From assembly GCA_030533445.1 (NCBI GenBank), contig CM060065.1, positions 23,481,474-23,545,473 on the forward strand: 64,000 bases of DNA. The letters are read 5' to 3'. The notes beneath the pieces were generated by a model. That model searched no databases, had not been told where the DNA came from, and saw nothing but the letters and a program-made list of their open reading frames with translations. Shown here piece by piece: positions 24,528 through 36,960 of this stretch. Numbering within the stretch: the stretch's first letter is position 1; each line of letters opens with the position of its first letter. This stretch comes from Cyprinodon diabolis. Taxonomy: Eukaryota > Chordata > Actinopteri > Cyprinodontiformes > Cyprinodontidae. A program made the translations under genes and the position numbers.

Positions 24528-24581
24528 AAATCCCATAATGCTTTGCAAGGAGAGCTCTCCGTGCAAAGCATTATGGGATTT
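24528..24581. repeat. 54-bp near-perfect palindrome
   Basis: The arms are AAATCCCATAATGC... and its inverse, meeting at GAGCTC (24552-24557). Of 27 base pairs only 24548/24561 fails. CCCATAATGC resembles part of the ZNF143/Staf binding motif. Function unknown. Confidence 0.9.
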
Positions 24582-27500
24582 ATCTGTCTCTTTTGAGGCC
24601 TTTCTTTTCTTCTCATGCACTTCGTAGACACTTTTTCTCTTCCTACCCTCGGCCTTTCCAAAGAACTGTGGTAAGAAAGGTGAGATTTAATGACTGTCTG
24701 AAACCGTAGCTCAATACACATATATGCATGAAAGTGCACATGCGCAGAGAAAGTGTTAAAATATAAAAATAATTGGGGAATAAAATTTATATAAATAATC
24801 AGGAAATAAAATTTCGGATTTAAAATCTGGACCTACATCACACTGAGTTTGTAGCAAGCCTTAACAAGTGCTGTTCATAGACAATTTTCATCTAGTCTGG
24901 CAAAAAAAAATGAACACGCATGTATGTGCAAGCAACACTTCTAGCATTTTAATTTGTAAGAGATTATAAAAAAAATTTGCATCATTTTTTCTATGTTCAT
25001 AATTGTAACCTAGTTTGTGATCATTTGTAGAAAAATTACTGAGATATACATCAGTGTCACAAAACTTTAAACAATATTCTGCTGCTGTCTATCATTTTTC
25101 AGCCTTTTGTTTTTATCAAAATAAATGAAAGCATTAGATAATGGTATCCATTTAATTTTCTATGTTGGTATATTGAAATGCAAATTTGGGGAAAATAGGC
25201 AAAACTTATTAATAAGGTACCTAGTTTTACTTTTGGGGAATTTGCAAAGCTTGTCATATGGAACATTTTGTAACCAAGTCTGATATGCTTTCATTTATAA
25301 ATTACCAAGATGCGGTCCACTTACATTTTCCTGTGTTCCCTGATTAACTGCAAATGATAACATTGTCCCTTAGCATGCCACAGTAAACAGGGGAGCGACA
25401 TGCAAAAAAAACATTTTTCTTTTTCTGCGTCTGCTTTAAGATTTAATTAGCCTTTTTTTCTAACCCCTGAACCCAAAGCATCACCCCTGCTGTAAGACGC
25501 AGAATTCATTAAGCTGTTTTCTGCCCTCAGATTTTCACACCGCAGCTTTAAACATCTGCACCCTGTCATGTATCATCCTATTCATTTCTACCTAATTTGA
25601 TCCTAATAAGTGCCTACATGAGGAGCCAGATGTTGCTGCTTTGACTGAAAGTTTTGTTCAAGTGGAGTTCTGCTCTGTGCTTGGTGGACAGGGGGGTGAA
25701 AACCAGAAAGGCAGGGACTGAATTACTCATTAATATGTAGAATAGTTTTGTTATTTCTTGTTTTCCCTATATTAGGTTTTTACTTGTCAGTGCACACAGA
25801 AATACATCAACATTTGGCAGGATCCCCCAAGATAACCCTGAAAGTTAGCTTTTATTCTATTTTCATTAGTCCCACACATAAAATTTTAAAATGCATGCTT
25901 GTTAAGTTTGTAAGATACTGTATGATAGAAGCCAGAGTTAAAATTGCAGGGCAAAGTTTCAAGAAATGGATGTGATATGTCTTATCTGGAGCACATTGTG
26001 TTTTCTATGGGGGATGGATATGTGTGACAGGATGTTCAGTGGGCAGGAGGTAGATTTGATTATGTTCTTTGGTTGGAGAACCCCTGTGAATTTGGCTGCT
26101 AATCACCACCATATGCCAGCCCCTGGCCCCTCGTTCTCATCTCGTCAGTTCAAGTGGCTCCTAGATATGGCTCCTGACATGCCCTGGATTCAGCCACAGC
26201 AACTAGCAGCCTGACATGTGCTAATAGGAGAAGTGGTGTGTGCCGAAGAGTCTTATGAACCCCAGAGATGCTGAGGAGGACAAGGCAGAGAAGCCAAAGC
26301 TTGAGCCATATGACGTTTCTGAGTGGGCATTCCTACCTGCAGAAGGGCCAATGACAGCATAGCATCCAAACTTCAGGTAAATGGGTTGTGGGTGTGTGAA
26401 CTTTGAATTAAATATACACTGATCAGGCATGACATCATGACAGGCTGCCTTAAGCGTGTTGGTTTCACTTTGTGTCCCCTTCAGAAAATCTCACAGCATC
26501 ATGTTGCGCTTGTTTCCTTGCTTTTTACCCATAATGCATTATGGAGTCATGTGTTCCCTTGGTAATCAACACTCACACACCCAATGTGTGAGATTATAAA
26601 AAAAATGTATGATGTAAAAGTGAAATGTGATGTAAAACTGATTTGTCACTATAGGCCACTGCTTTTAATATGTCTGTGTTACTGTTCTGATGCCCATGCG
26701 TTCTTTGAAGGCAATTTCTGTTGGGAAAGAGGTCAGCATGGAAAGCCTGACTAGGCTAGGTTGCATCAATGTAGGTCAACAACAAATTACTATTTTCCTG
26801 TTATTTTCTGCAGCAACTTGAACTACAATAGCGTATCTGTATGATGGGACCACATTGACTATCCTTTGCTGGAGGTTGCTGGCTTACCACTAGTCCCTCC
26901 TTGGAAACCTTCTAAAAAGACTTTTAACCCCTGCAGAACAGAAATGTCTCATAAGAGCTGAAGTTGTGGAGAAACTATGACCTATAAGGCCTCAAAGTTG
27001 GAGTTTATAATATGAATATAATTTTTAGGTGCATATATAGGAGTAATATGGTTCCAGAATTTGAAAGAGTCAGTCTGACATTAGAGCTTTCATGGGTGAA
27101 TTCCAATAATTTCCTTGATTGTAACATTTGTACAGTAACCTCTTAGGTTACAAGGGTCATGCATGCCATCTTACAATAGATGATTGTTACATGGGAGGAA
27201 CATTAGGAAGGTATCTCTTCCTAATGTTTAACTGACAGCAACTTTTCTTATCAGCATCCCCACTTTGTTCTTTTTTATCAAGGTTAAAATGAAGAACACT
27301 TCATGTTCACCAATACAGACAGCTATTTCCTTTGTAAGTTATTATTGTTTAGCACAAAATGCTGACCACACATCCACTTTGTGATGACAAGGCAAAATTC
27401 CAACAATGCAATAAACTGTAACGGGATCTAAGAGGCTGTGATTGATAGTTTAGATAGAGCTTTTCTCTGCTGTTTGTACGAAGTCCCAGTCTGGGGCCGC

Positions 27501-29835
27501 CGTGGTTTCTCTCTAGTAGTGTTGTCATTCAAAGTGACTGCAGCTTAGTGTATCTGTCAGCTGACTGGTTTCTCATTGTTTTACATGTTCACAGACTATG
27601 CCTGTGAGAGAGAGAAAGAGAGCGCAGGCCCCTCAGGCAAACATCGTGTCAGCCAGCTTTGTTCTACAGGATGCTGGGACTCCCTCCGCTGCTGCTGCTT
27701 GGCTCCGCTGTGAGCTAGGGAGAAGTCGAGAAGATTAAATGCAACATCCTGAATCTCATACTTCTTAATGCTTTGTGACATCCACACTCTGCTGAGACTG
27801 GAGCCAAATGTGCCGACACAAAAGGAACAGCGGTAGAACAAATACAGCCTCTTTAAATGAGATTCTCTGCCACAAGACATGTATACATCATTTAAACCAC
27901 CCCACCTCTGTCAAACAGAGACATGGGGATTTTACAGTTACTTGTCATAAGTCATGTTGAATATTTAAAGAAACAATACATTTTCATTGCGATGTTTTCT
28001 TTACAATCCATCTTAGAACAAACTTTTGCCTGATTTGAAGAAAAAAAAAAGAATCTTTTGGAAAATCTCCTGTAAATTTTGGATGCCTGCTTCTGTTTTG
28101 ACATGCCTTTTAATAGTATATTAATGAAGGATTTGATACTGATGAATTATTGAAGAAAGACCAAAGTCCCATGCCAGTCCAGGCCAGTTAATCCTGAGTC
28201 TTGAAAACAGGGGGGTTGTGTCCCTTGGGAAGAGATCCAAAACCAACCCTTGTTGGGGTCTGTAGTTGAGTAAACAAGTCATTATGAATTTTAACAATTA
28301 ACAACTGAAAGAAAAAAAACTTTTTTTATGGCACAGCTTTTACAAAGTTCTACTCTCTGTACAAAAAAGACAAACAGTCTTAACCATATATAACATACTA
28401 TTTAAAAAGGGAGAAAAACAAACACCATGACAGAGGGAACAAAAAATAATGACAGAAACTTGTGTGGGAGATGTGCTGTGGTGGACAATGAAGGAGAAGA
28501 AAAGGGGGGAAGAAAGATGCAAAATGTACTTATAACTGTCTGAAATCGTGATCATTTATTTATGTGCAAGCCTTTTCTTTGCCTAAAAAATGTAAGATGC
28601 AGTGGCAGCATCAACACTGCACATGTCAAAGAAAGGCCAGGGGAACCACACATGATTTAAGTGGGAGAGGAGAGCATATGCAAAAACCACATGCACAAGA
28701 CCCATCAGTAAACAGCAGATGTGCGGTGAACTTGGCAGAACATTGGTGTTTTTCTTGTTCTCTCTTTCCTCAAGAGCACAGCCAGTTTGTGAAACACCAA
28801 ACAGTAAGTTTTCTCTCGCTCTCTGTCTCAAATAATGGCCAAATTCTAGGCAACTGACAATAACTCCTGTACTAATCTATGTAACATGTTCCCACACCTT
28901 TACACAAATTGGTCTGCTAATTTACACATTCACACCTGAACACTGGCACTGTTCTTTAGAAAACAAGGCATTATTGAAACTAAACCAAGTCGATTTCTTT
29001 CCTGCTAAACATATCTCAGGTGGCTGATTTTCCAACTGTCTCTTCCTTCATATATGAACCAGTCAATTAATTACTACTTAAGAGAAAAATGCAAATGTAG
29101 AAAAAATTTAGTTAAGTAAATACATTTCTTGCTTGAACACCAAACAGACCTTAGTTTGACCAACAGCGTCTTATTAACAAATGCTTTGTTTAATTTGAAG
29201 CACACATTCTAAATTGTATATTATACAAATGACAGAACAATATCTTTCCAATGGAGGTATTTCAGTCCTGACTTTTGACACAGCATTGGCCAATTATACA
29301 GTACATGCTTATTGCTGGACCAGTAATACTACATTTTTCAGTCAATAACCAATAAACAAATTTGCATATATTGCTTTATTCTTTAGTCATTAGTTTACTT
29401 GCCATCTGTATATGGAAATAAACAAGAAACCTTCTTCTTGCCTGTGTAGGATACTAACAGTGGTGGAGCCTTTGATCTGTGGTCCTTGATCTATTGGACT
29501 CATGGTGTCATATTGCCCTGTGATGTTCCAGATTAATTAGGTGGAACGGATATTTATCCCTTAAAATCATAATACCAATTTACCCAATGAAATGTGGTGA
29601 CTCTGTGGGTGGGAGCTGTGGGTCTGGCTTCTATTAAAAACGCTTAGCCTCCACATCATCTGATGAGCCCCAAATCTGAATGGATCACAAATCAGTGGAG
29701 GCATTCAGCACGCAGAGGTGCCAATTATTAAGAGATTACATTATGTCAATATTGACGTCAGTGTTAGGCTGCTCATATCAGGGCTGTATTTTGTTTATTT
29801 GAGATATACATTTTTTTTAACAAACTGTTGAAATA
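24582..29835. other. No gene; long stretch without recognised repeats
   Basis: Contains a 16-bp perfect palindrome CCATAATGCATTATGG at 26529-26544 and a 12-bp-arm hairpin at 27199-27228 (AACATTAGGAAG / CTTCCTAATGTT, 6-nt loop). 29560-29770 has low repeat content and a TGACGTCA site at 29753-29760. Open frames such as 25966-26214 and 27596-27880 match nothing I know. Confidence 0.4.
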
Positions 29836-29868
29836 AATCAAATAAATTATTTAATAATTTATTTGATT
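29836..29868. repeat. Perfect 16-bp inverted repeat, 1-nt spacer
   Basis: AATCAAATAAATTATT, then T, then its exact reverse complement. AT-rich, so it could arise by chance or form a cruciform. Confidence 0.85.
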
Positions 29869-31836
29869 ATACTAAAATAAATAGGAATTTAACATGCTTT
29901 CAAATTCTCATGAAGCTATTAAGCAAAATGAAATAGGATAAAATGGAAAGAGCTTTGGTAGGAATGAGAGTGTAGAGCCAATGATCAACATTGAAAAATT
30001 ACCCAAATGTTTAACAATGAATTAACAATGATCTCCTTCAATAAGAAAGCAGATGGTAAATTCAGGAACAACGTGAACAAGGGGAGGATAAGGAGAATGA
30101 GGGACTCTGCAAACAAGAGTGGCCAAACATAACAATAAAATCTTCCACTGGCTTTTTATGTCCAGACTAAAGATAGTGTATATTGTCCATCCCTGTGCAC
30201 AATCCTGCAGCACAGGGGCCCTGGTTCCTTGGGCTGAATGCAGCCTGCTCTTGTGCTCTGGTCTGTGAATGCTATCTCTGAGCAACAGTGCCCAGAACGT
30301 TGCCTATTCCCACACCCAGCAAACACCGATGGGGATAAGGAACACACAATTGATAGAAACTGTATTCTTCTCCATAGAATCCCCCATCATGTTAACTCTG
30401 TCCAGTACCTTATCAAAGAACAAATGCCTTTGAAAACCAGGGAAACAAAACGCCTGGTTCCATTGTTGCATACTTTCTCTTTTGACAGGAGTAATCTGGC
30501 TTTTCCATCACCGAACAAACTAACCTCTTCTTGATGTTCATAGTGACAGGACTGTGCAAAGTTCTAGCCACAAGCCATTTGTTGTCTGTTAAATGCAGTA
30601 GTGGACTTTCATGGCTCAGGCAATAATTATTTCTCCACAATACTTTCAGCTGTATTTATAATCCAGTTTTCTTTAGGATATCTCTCAAAATATTTAATAT
30701 TTTTGATATTTACAGAGAAATAAGATATATCTGATTTTAAGTTCATTTTAGTGCCTATTGTCAGAACTTTGTGAAATTTAATTTGGGAACTTAACCCAAC
30801 ATTAGACCTGTACATTTATGCAGGCTTCCTTAGTACCACAGTAGAGTACCATCTACTGGTTGCAACTGGTACTGCGGGAACAACAAGTAATTTCAGACCT
30901 TTTGACTCTTCTCTGTTCTTAAAACCCTTTTGAGCTACTATATTCTTGACAGGGTCAGTGTTTAAGAACTCTGCTCTTACACTAAGAAGAAAGTACATTT
31001 TATTTTGTGAGTGGGTGACTCACTCAGCCCATACCTAAGTTTCAATATAAGACATTAAAGGTGCAGGAATCCAAGGTACATTTCAATGCAAAATACACAA
31101 ACTCACTTATCCAGGTAAGGTTTTTGGAGCAAGGTTGTTTTTGCTCATCCTTAAAAGTGCTCAAAAGCCTTTGCACAAATCAACTCAGTGTTTGAAGATC
31201 TCTAATGCTTGTTTGAAATTCGGAAACAGTTAATATTATGTTGAATGGGTAACAAAATTTTGTGTTTATATTTTCTTAAAAGACAAAACAAAAGTACAAA
31301 ATTTGTATTGTTTTTCATGAGATTTGATTAAAAAGATATTTACCACATATAACACAGTTTTTATATTGCTGGCATATTAATGGAATTTTGCTGTGTAAAC
31401 ACGTTAACACCTGTAAGCACCTATTTTCACTTTCAACAATTTTTGCTGAATATGAGGCACCCTCTAATAACACCTATGTCGTCTGTAGGAGAGAATGAGT
31501 AGATATCAACCTGTTAAACTCAGAAGTAAGATGTCATCTAAAAGATGTCAACTAAAAGATGAATAGATCAGTAAATGTATCACTATGCATCTTGGCTCAC
31601 GACACATAAGATGATGATAATTACTCACTGGATGACAACCACTCCAAAAAAAGAAAAGGAAAAAGCAGTCTTGACCTAAAAACCAAATTTATTGGGGATA
31701 TTATTAAAAAATTATACTTTAATATGGCTACTAAGTCAGATCACCAGTCAGTCTGCATGACTTAGAACAACATGCAACATGGTTTGGCCAAGGTATGAAG
31801 TCAATAAGCCACAATTAAAAAAACTAGCACAAGTGT
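29869..31836. other. No gene recognised
   Basis: AT-rich, with overlapping short frames on both strands at 30022-30640 that show no domain. Confidence 0.45.
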
Positions 31837-31855
31837 CCCCCCCCCCCCCCCCCCC
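31837..31855. repeat. Poly-C tract (19)
   Basis: Uninterrupted C run. Confidence 0.95.
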
Positions 31856-34800
31856 ATCACTAACAGCATCAAACTGATCTGATGCAGATTTCTTTTTTCG
31901 ATAAACGTTTCAAATAAAAGTTGAAACGTATTTTACAGTAAGGAACAGTAGTAAAAACTGAAATGAAATACATTCTATTCAAAAAAAGAATATAGCAATA
32001 ATTAATTAAAAATAGATATTTGCAAATTTTGGTAGATTGTCAATTCTTTGAAATTGAAGCAAAGTTTTTCTTATTCTAGTTCATGGTCAGGCACAGGTCT
32101 TTCCTTTTTTCAGCTATTCAGTCTTTTTAAAGGTTTTGCAAAATTTGAAATAACTAAACACACTGACATTCTTCCATTCTTTTTGGTATCCACTGAGCCT
32201 CAGTGTGGGCTGCTCTGCATCCTCAGTGCCCGAAGGCTGTTTTCCTAATCATATTAATGAGGGAGCGATTCTCAAACCTGGACTGCAGAGCCGCCATCTA
32301 TGCTCTGGCAGTAGTCCTATTTACACTGTACCTATACTAATCTGACAGCCTTGATCAAGGAACAGAAAATAAAACCCCTAAGGCCTCTATTGATCAACCT
32401 TGAGTCTTACTCTAACACCGTTGTGAGGGTCTGGTTAGCTATTACAAATGTTGTGTGTTCAATGAATTATTTCATCAGAAAAAGCAAGCTCCATTAAGAA
32501 TTTATTTTGAAGTAAACTATTTCAAAGGGGTGTCCATACTATACAATCCAAGTTAAAATCGGCTTCTAACAGTGCAACCAGTTCTTTGTTTATGTCTGCA
32601 GCTCAGGCCTGAAAGAGGGGACAGCAGGAAGTATCTACCAATCTTTTATTTACTGAGTAGGGATCCTAAAAAAAAAAAAAAAATTAAAAAAACAATTTTG
32701 TTTTTATGGCATGATTGGGCATTTCCAATCAGTGAAAAATCAAAAGGCTTTTATTATGTGAATAAATACAGAGGTCATAATAGACTGTTCTGTAAAAATG
32801 CTTACCAGGCAAAGTGGCACCAGTAGTCCAAGAGTAACTTCACTTATAACCTCACAGTTCATCAATGTGAAGCAATGCACAGCTGAGGAACAAAGCTAGA
32901 AACATTACAAGAGAGATAAAGTAACAAAACACAATAAAGCTGAGAGAGTATTTACTGTAAATAATCAGTAACATAATTACCTGCAGAGACCTGCCTTCTC
33001 ACTGATTTCCTAAATGTTTACTAATGGAGTCTCCCTCGTAGCCATTCTATTACAGAGAATTGTTGAGTGTTGCCCTGGAGGCTTAAATCTCTCCAAGGGC
33101 CGTGGGCCTGGTTAATGGATGACCCACTTGTTAGCTAATTGCTGCGGTGTCCCTGAACACAAAGGAAATGTTAAATTATGTTATACTGCTGTTAGATAAT
33201 TAGCAGAAGCAGGAACAACACTTTCCTATGTGCAGTTAGCGCTGTCCCTACAAACAGTCTTAGACTTTACACTTTGCAGCTCTTTACACTACACCCCACT
33301 CAGCACAGAGAACATCATCGCTCCAAAAGTAATACTAAGCCAGATTTCCCTTTGCAAATACATGCAGTGGATACATGTCTAATTATCTATTTTTTTACAA
33401 GACACTCACCATAGTTATATTGTAAAAAAGAGGACGCCTGCAAGCCTGAGAACTCTAAAATTACCAAGAAATGCAGAGATTGCAGCGTGGTCTTCTGTGA
33501 AAGTTACCAAATTAGACACACAGCGCTTAGGGAAAAATAATGTGCATTTTTTAGGAATCCCTCACAAAGTCCTGATGCCGATCCTGTAGAAATCTTGCAG
33601 CAGAACTACAAAGGTGTATGTGAGCAAAGGGGTTTACAAATCTGATTCAGTTTTCTCAGGAGGAATGGGAGGGAGTCATAATTCCTAGCAGACCTAAAAA
33701 GAGTTTGGTCTGATTAAACGACAGACATAGAAAAAAGATCATGATAAAAATAGCCATAATATTGAAAACTTTAAAAAATATATATATATGTAACATTTAT
33801 AGAAATCCCTAAGTGCTTTCAGTAAATAAATCATGATAAAAAGGTCTTTTCAACCTAACTTACAAATACCAGCATGTTTCATTTTCAAGAAAGAGCTTTT
33901 TAATAACACAATCCCTCCTAACGTTTCCAGGTTTAATTAATGCTGAGAATCATCAAATTACTAGAAGAAACAGAAAACATTAAAAAAATACTCTGTGTTA
34001 TATTTAATTTTTTATTTATTTTTTTTTAGCAAAAATAATGTATTGAGACATTATAGTCCCACACATCTAGGTTCAGCTAAAACAGAACAAACGGAGTCTG
34101 TCTGCAAGAATGAAAATAAAAAAAAAGACTCCAGGAATGTCTAATAAAGATGCAACAAAAAGGTGATTTATTATAAGGAAAATCTAACCAAAAATATTCT
34201 ATATCTGACATACATAAATTTCTGTGTAGATGTAATTTATTTAGGGATTTATGTCAGGCTACATTTCAGGTCCCTGAAGTACAGAGGTTCTGCTCACCTC
34301 TTGGACCCAAAGCCAAGAGTGGAACAGCCTTGCTGGCCAAAGAGTCTCTTTCAGCTTCCTCTAAGGATTTGTTTTCACTGGAGGACATGTTGGAACACAG
34401 TGCCATGTTTGAATTTGACTGGCACTTTTTTTCAAATGAGAGTCTTGGCCAATCAGAGCAGCATGGCTGGCATTTTATTTTCAATATTTAAAGTCCTATG
34501 GCAGAGTCTTTGGCAGCAAGGGATATTTAGAGAGCTCTGCTGGTCTGTTATCAAATAAATGACTAAACCTAGATTCCATTAGATACATGTATTTAAAATT
34601 GAGACCTAACCAAATCCCAGAAATTTCCATTTTCAAGCCTTTTTCGTGTCTATGGTTTTGTTATGGCTTTATCATCAGTATCAGCAACCTGTGTTTACTC
34701 CACGCTCAATTACCACAGACTCAGCCGGCAGGCCTTTAATTGATTACTTTGATTGATTAGTTGGGGGGTGAAAAGCAGTTTATCTTAATCAGTTGAGAAG

Positions 34801-36393
34801 AATTTCTCAAGAGGAGCTTGATTTCCTCCATCCCTTTGTGATATTAAAGTGTAAGATATGAGAAGTTGAGAGAGTTTACGTTTGCACATCTTACAATAAA
34901 TACAGAAAATGAATAATCCCTGGATATGCAAAAAAATATATCGACCTTATTTATCTTTAGTGTTTTTTCCTTGAAGTATATTATTTTTTTCTTGAATACT
35001 ATTTTTATTTAAAAGATAACTTTCCTTTGATGATTTTCTCTTTGAGAAGGATTTTCTTTTAATAAAACACATTTGGTTAAGAACTTTGCAAATAATATAC
35101 AGTAATTTAAGATTGGAATAAATAAATTTAAGTTTCAGAAATGATAAGATAATTTTTTACATGTCTTTTGTTATCAGTCATCTAGGTCTATCAGCTATAT
35201 TATAATACTTAATATTATAATAAATTGTCATCAGTCTATTTCAGCCATATTGAAATCAGAAAAAACTGTAACAATTAATATTGCCAATGTAAAGAAATTA
35301 CAAAATGTTAGGGTTAGTTAGTTATTTTCTTCTATCCTTGTTTTTAGACAAGTTTGAGATTGATTTTATACTTATTTCTGCAGGTGGATGAGAAATGTAA
35401 TACACAACAGATTGTTGATCATAATTACACCTGCTTTTTTTCCTCTGTGGGACATTTTGCAAAGCCAGCAACCTGGTATTGACATCCGTTTGCTGTTGAC
35501 AGGATCAGAGTTGTGAAACAGCAGGTGGCTGACTGAATTCTTTATTAATATGTGCATGGGTTAGAGATTTTTATCACTTCATAGTTAAAAGAAAAATCAG
35601 TAATAGGGATAATAAGGATATCTGAAACCAAGTATAAAATAACAGACTTAACAGTTTGGATTTGCTAGCTTATTGACCTTAAATCCCTCATGTCACAAAG
35701 TATGTGTTTACACTTTATGTTGGAAGTTGTAAGCAGACACAAGCATACTTTTTTCAGACAGAAAACTTTTTAAAGAGCTGTGACTGCAACATGAACATAC
35801 TGTGTATACGCTGCACATAACTTTGTGTGTCGAGTGTGGATGGGGGTCGGGTGTGTAGTAAATTCAAGCAACATAATTTAGGTATTAGGAGATGCTATTC
35901 ATCTAAAGTGAATTAGTTAAGATATTTTTATTCACCAGGATAATGAGCATAACCTACTGTACAGATAGAATCGGACAAATTAACACAGGTAAATGGAAAT
36001 CAGATATATTGTCTTTGTTTTCCTGATGTTTCATCATGTGAACTCCATTTTAATTGTCTTAAATATAAAAACATAACTTTGCCATAGAATCCGTTTGACC
36101 TTTCATTTATGTTCCATTAGTGTTGGAGATCAGTTTTATGGTAATTTATATTTACAAATCATTCCCCCCTTTTCGACAACTTAATGACAAGAAGCCAGTC
36201 TGGCCTTGTCTATTTTTTTCTCTTTTTGAGAGAGGTCACTGTACAAAGATTCCACAAGGCTCTGATGTATACCAGCTCAAAGGCACCACAGAAGGCCAGC
36301 CAAACACAACCCCAATAGAGAAGCTTTCAAATGGTTCTGTGCCCATCAACAACTATTTCAAGGATCCTTCTCTGAGCAAGCACTTACAAAAGT
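31856..36393. other. No gene recognised; possible conserved non-coding patch
   Basis: 33080-33210 is balanced in composition, free of known repeats and dense in homeodomain-like sites (TTAATGG, CTAATTG, ATAATTAG) plus ACAAAGG. The rest is AT-rich. The 131-codon frame at 34163-34558 has no recognisable motif. Confidence 0.35.
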
Positions 36394-36665
36394 CAAGTTA
36401 AGATAAAACATAATAGTTAGCGCTGCTCAAAGTAAAGAGGTAACTGGTTCAAATCTGTTCTGAGCTTTTTTTGTTCTGTTTGCATGTTCTCACCAGGCCT
36501 AAGTTGGTTTTCTTCAGAAGAAGAAGAAGAAAAAAACAAACAGACCTTTAAAGGACAAATGAAGCAAATTTTGTGAAATCTTAAGTGCCTTTCTATCTCT
36601 GACAATGACATTTGGTTACCCCAGTACTGTCCTTAACATGGCCTACATGTAGAGAGCTTCACTAA
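36394..36665 (+). mobile_element. tRNA-headed repeat, copy 1
   Basis: Collinear with the reverse complement of 62690-62970. It shares AAGATAAAACATAAT, AGTAAAGAGG, TGCATGTTCTCACCAGGCCTA, the GAAGAAGAAG patch, GATTTCACAAAAT in inverse and CTACATGTAGAGAGCTTC. The head has an A-box-like TAGTTAGCGCTGC and a B-box-like GGTTCAAATC, so it is probably a SINE. Divergence between the copies is moderate. Confidence 0.6.
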
Positions 36666-36745
36666 ATTGGTTTCCATGACTGAGCAGTATGTAGTTAGAT
36701 GGGGCAGTTTCATCCAAGCTATGCATCATGATGTGTATCATGTGA
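36650..36745 (+). pseudogene. Tc1-like transposase fragment, decayed
   Basis: GAGCTTCACTAAATTGG, TTTCCATGACTGAGCAG and TTCATCCAAGCTATGCAT align with the intact transposase gene at about 11367-11420. A 20-odd-bp insertion interrupts the match. It corresponds to the region just after the second helix-turn-helix. No product. Confidence 0.45.
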
Positions 36746-36960
36746 GTGTTCCTTATGTTCCTAACAGAGCACTTCGCTCTCAATCTGCAGGTTTACTAGT
36801 GGTTCATAGAATTTCTAAAAGTAGAATGGGAGGCAGATCTTTTAGTTATCAGGCTCCTCTCTTGTGGAACCAATTACCAGTTTTAGTCTGCGAGGTAGAC
36901 GCCCTGTCTACTTTTAAGGCTAGGCTTAAAACTTTCCTTTTTGATAAAGCTTATAGTTAG
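36746..36960 (+). pseudogene. L2/CR1-type LINE ORF2 C-terminus
   Basis: The frame reads YVPNRALRSQSAG, LLVVHRISKSRMGGRSFS, YQAPLLWNQLPV and STFKARLKTFLFDKAYS before a stop at 36958-36960. This is the characteristic end of the second protein of fish L2/CR1-clade LINEs (RxLRSxxxGLLxVPR ... SYxAPxLWNxLP ... STFKxxLKTFLF). The endonuclease and reverse transcriptase regions are absent, so it is 5'-truncated. The tail is intact in frame, suggesting moderate age. A matching 3' UTR follows to about 37870. Confidence 0.8.

Noticed and set aside
27199..27228. Hairpin considered as a microRNA precursor
   Set aside because: Only a 12-bp stem, too short, with no extended pairing outside it.
30022..30534. 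Overlapping short frames on both strands considered as an exon
   Set aside because: Neither strand shows a known domain or consistent splice sites.
34163..34558. 131-codon plus-strand frame
   Set aside because: No domain, overlapping frame on the other strand, no splice or start context.
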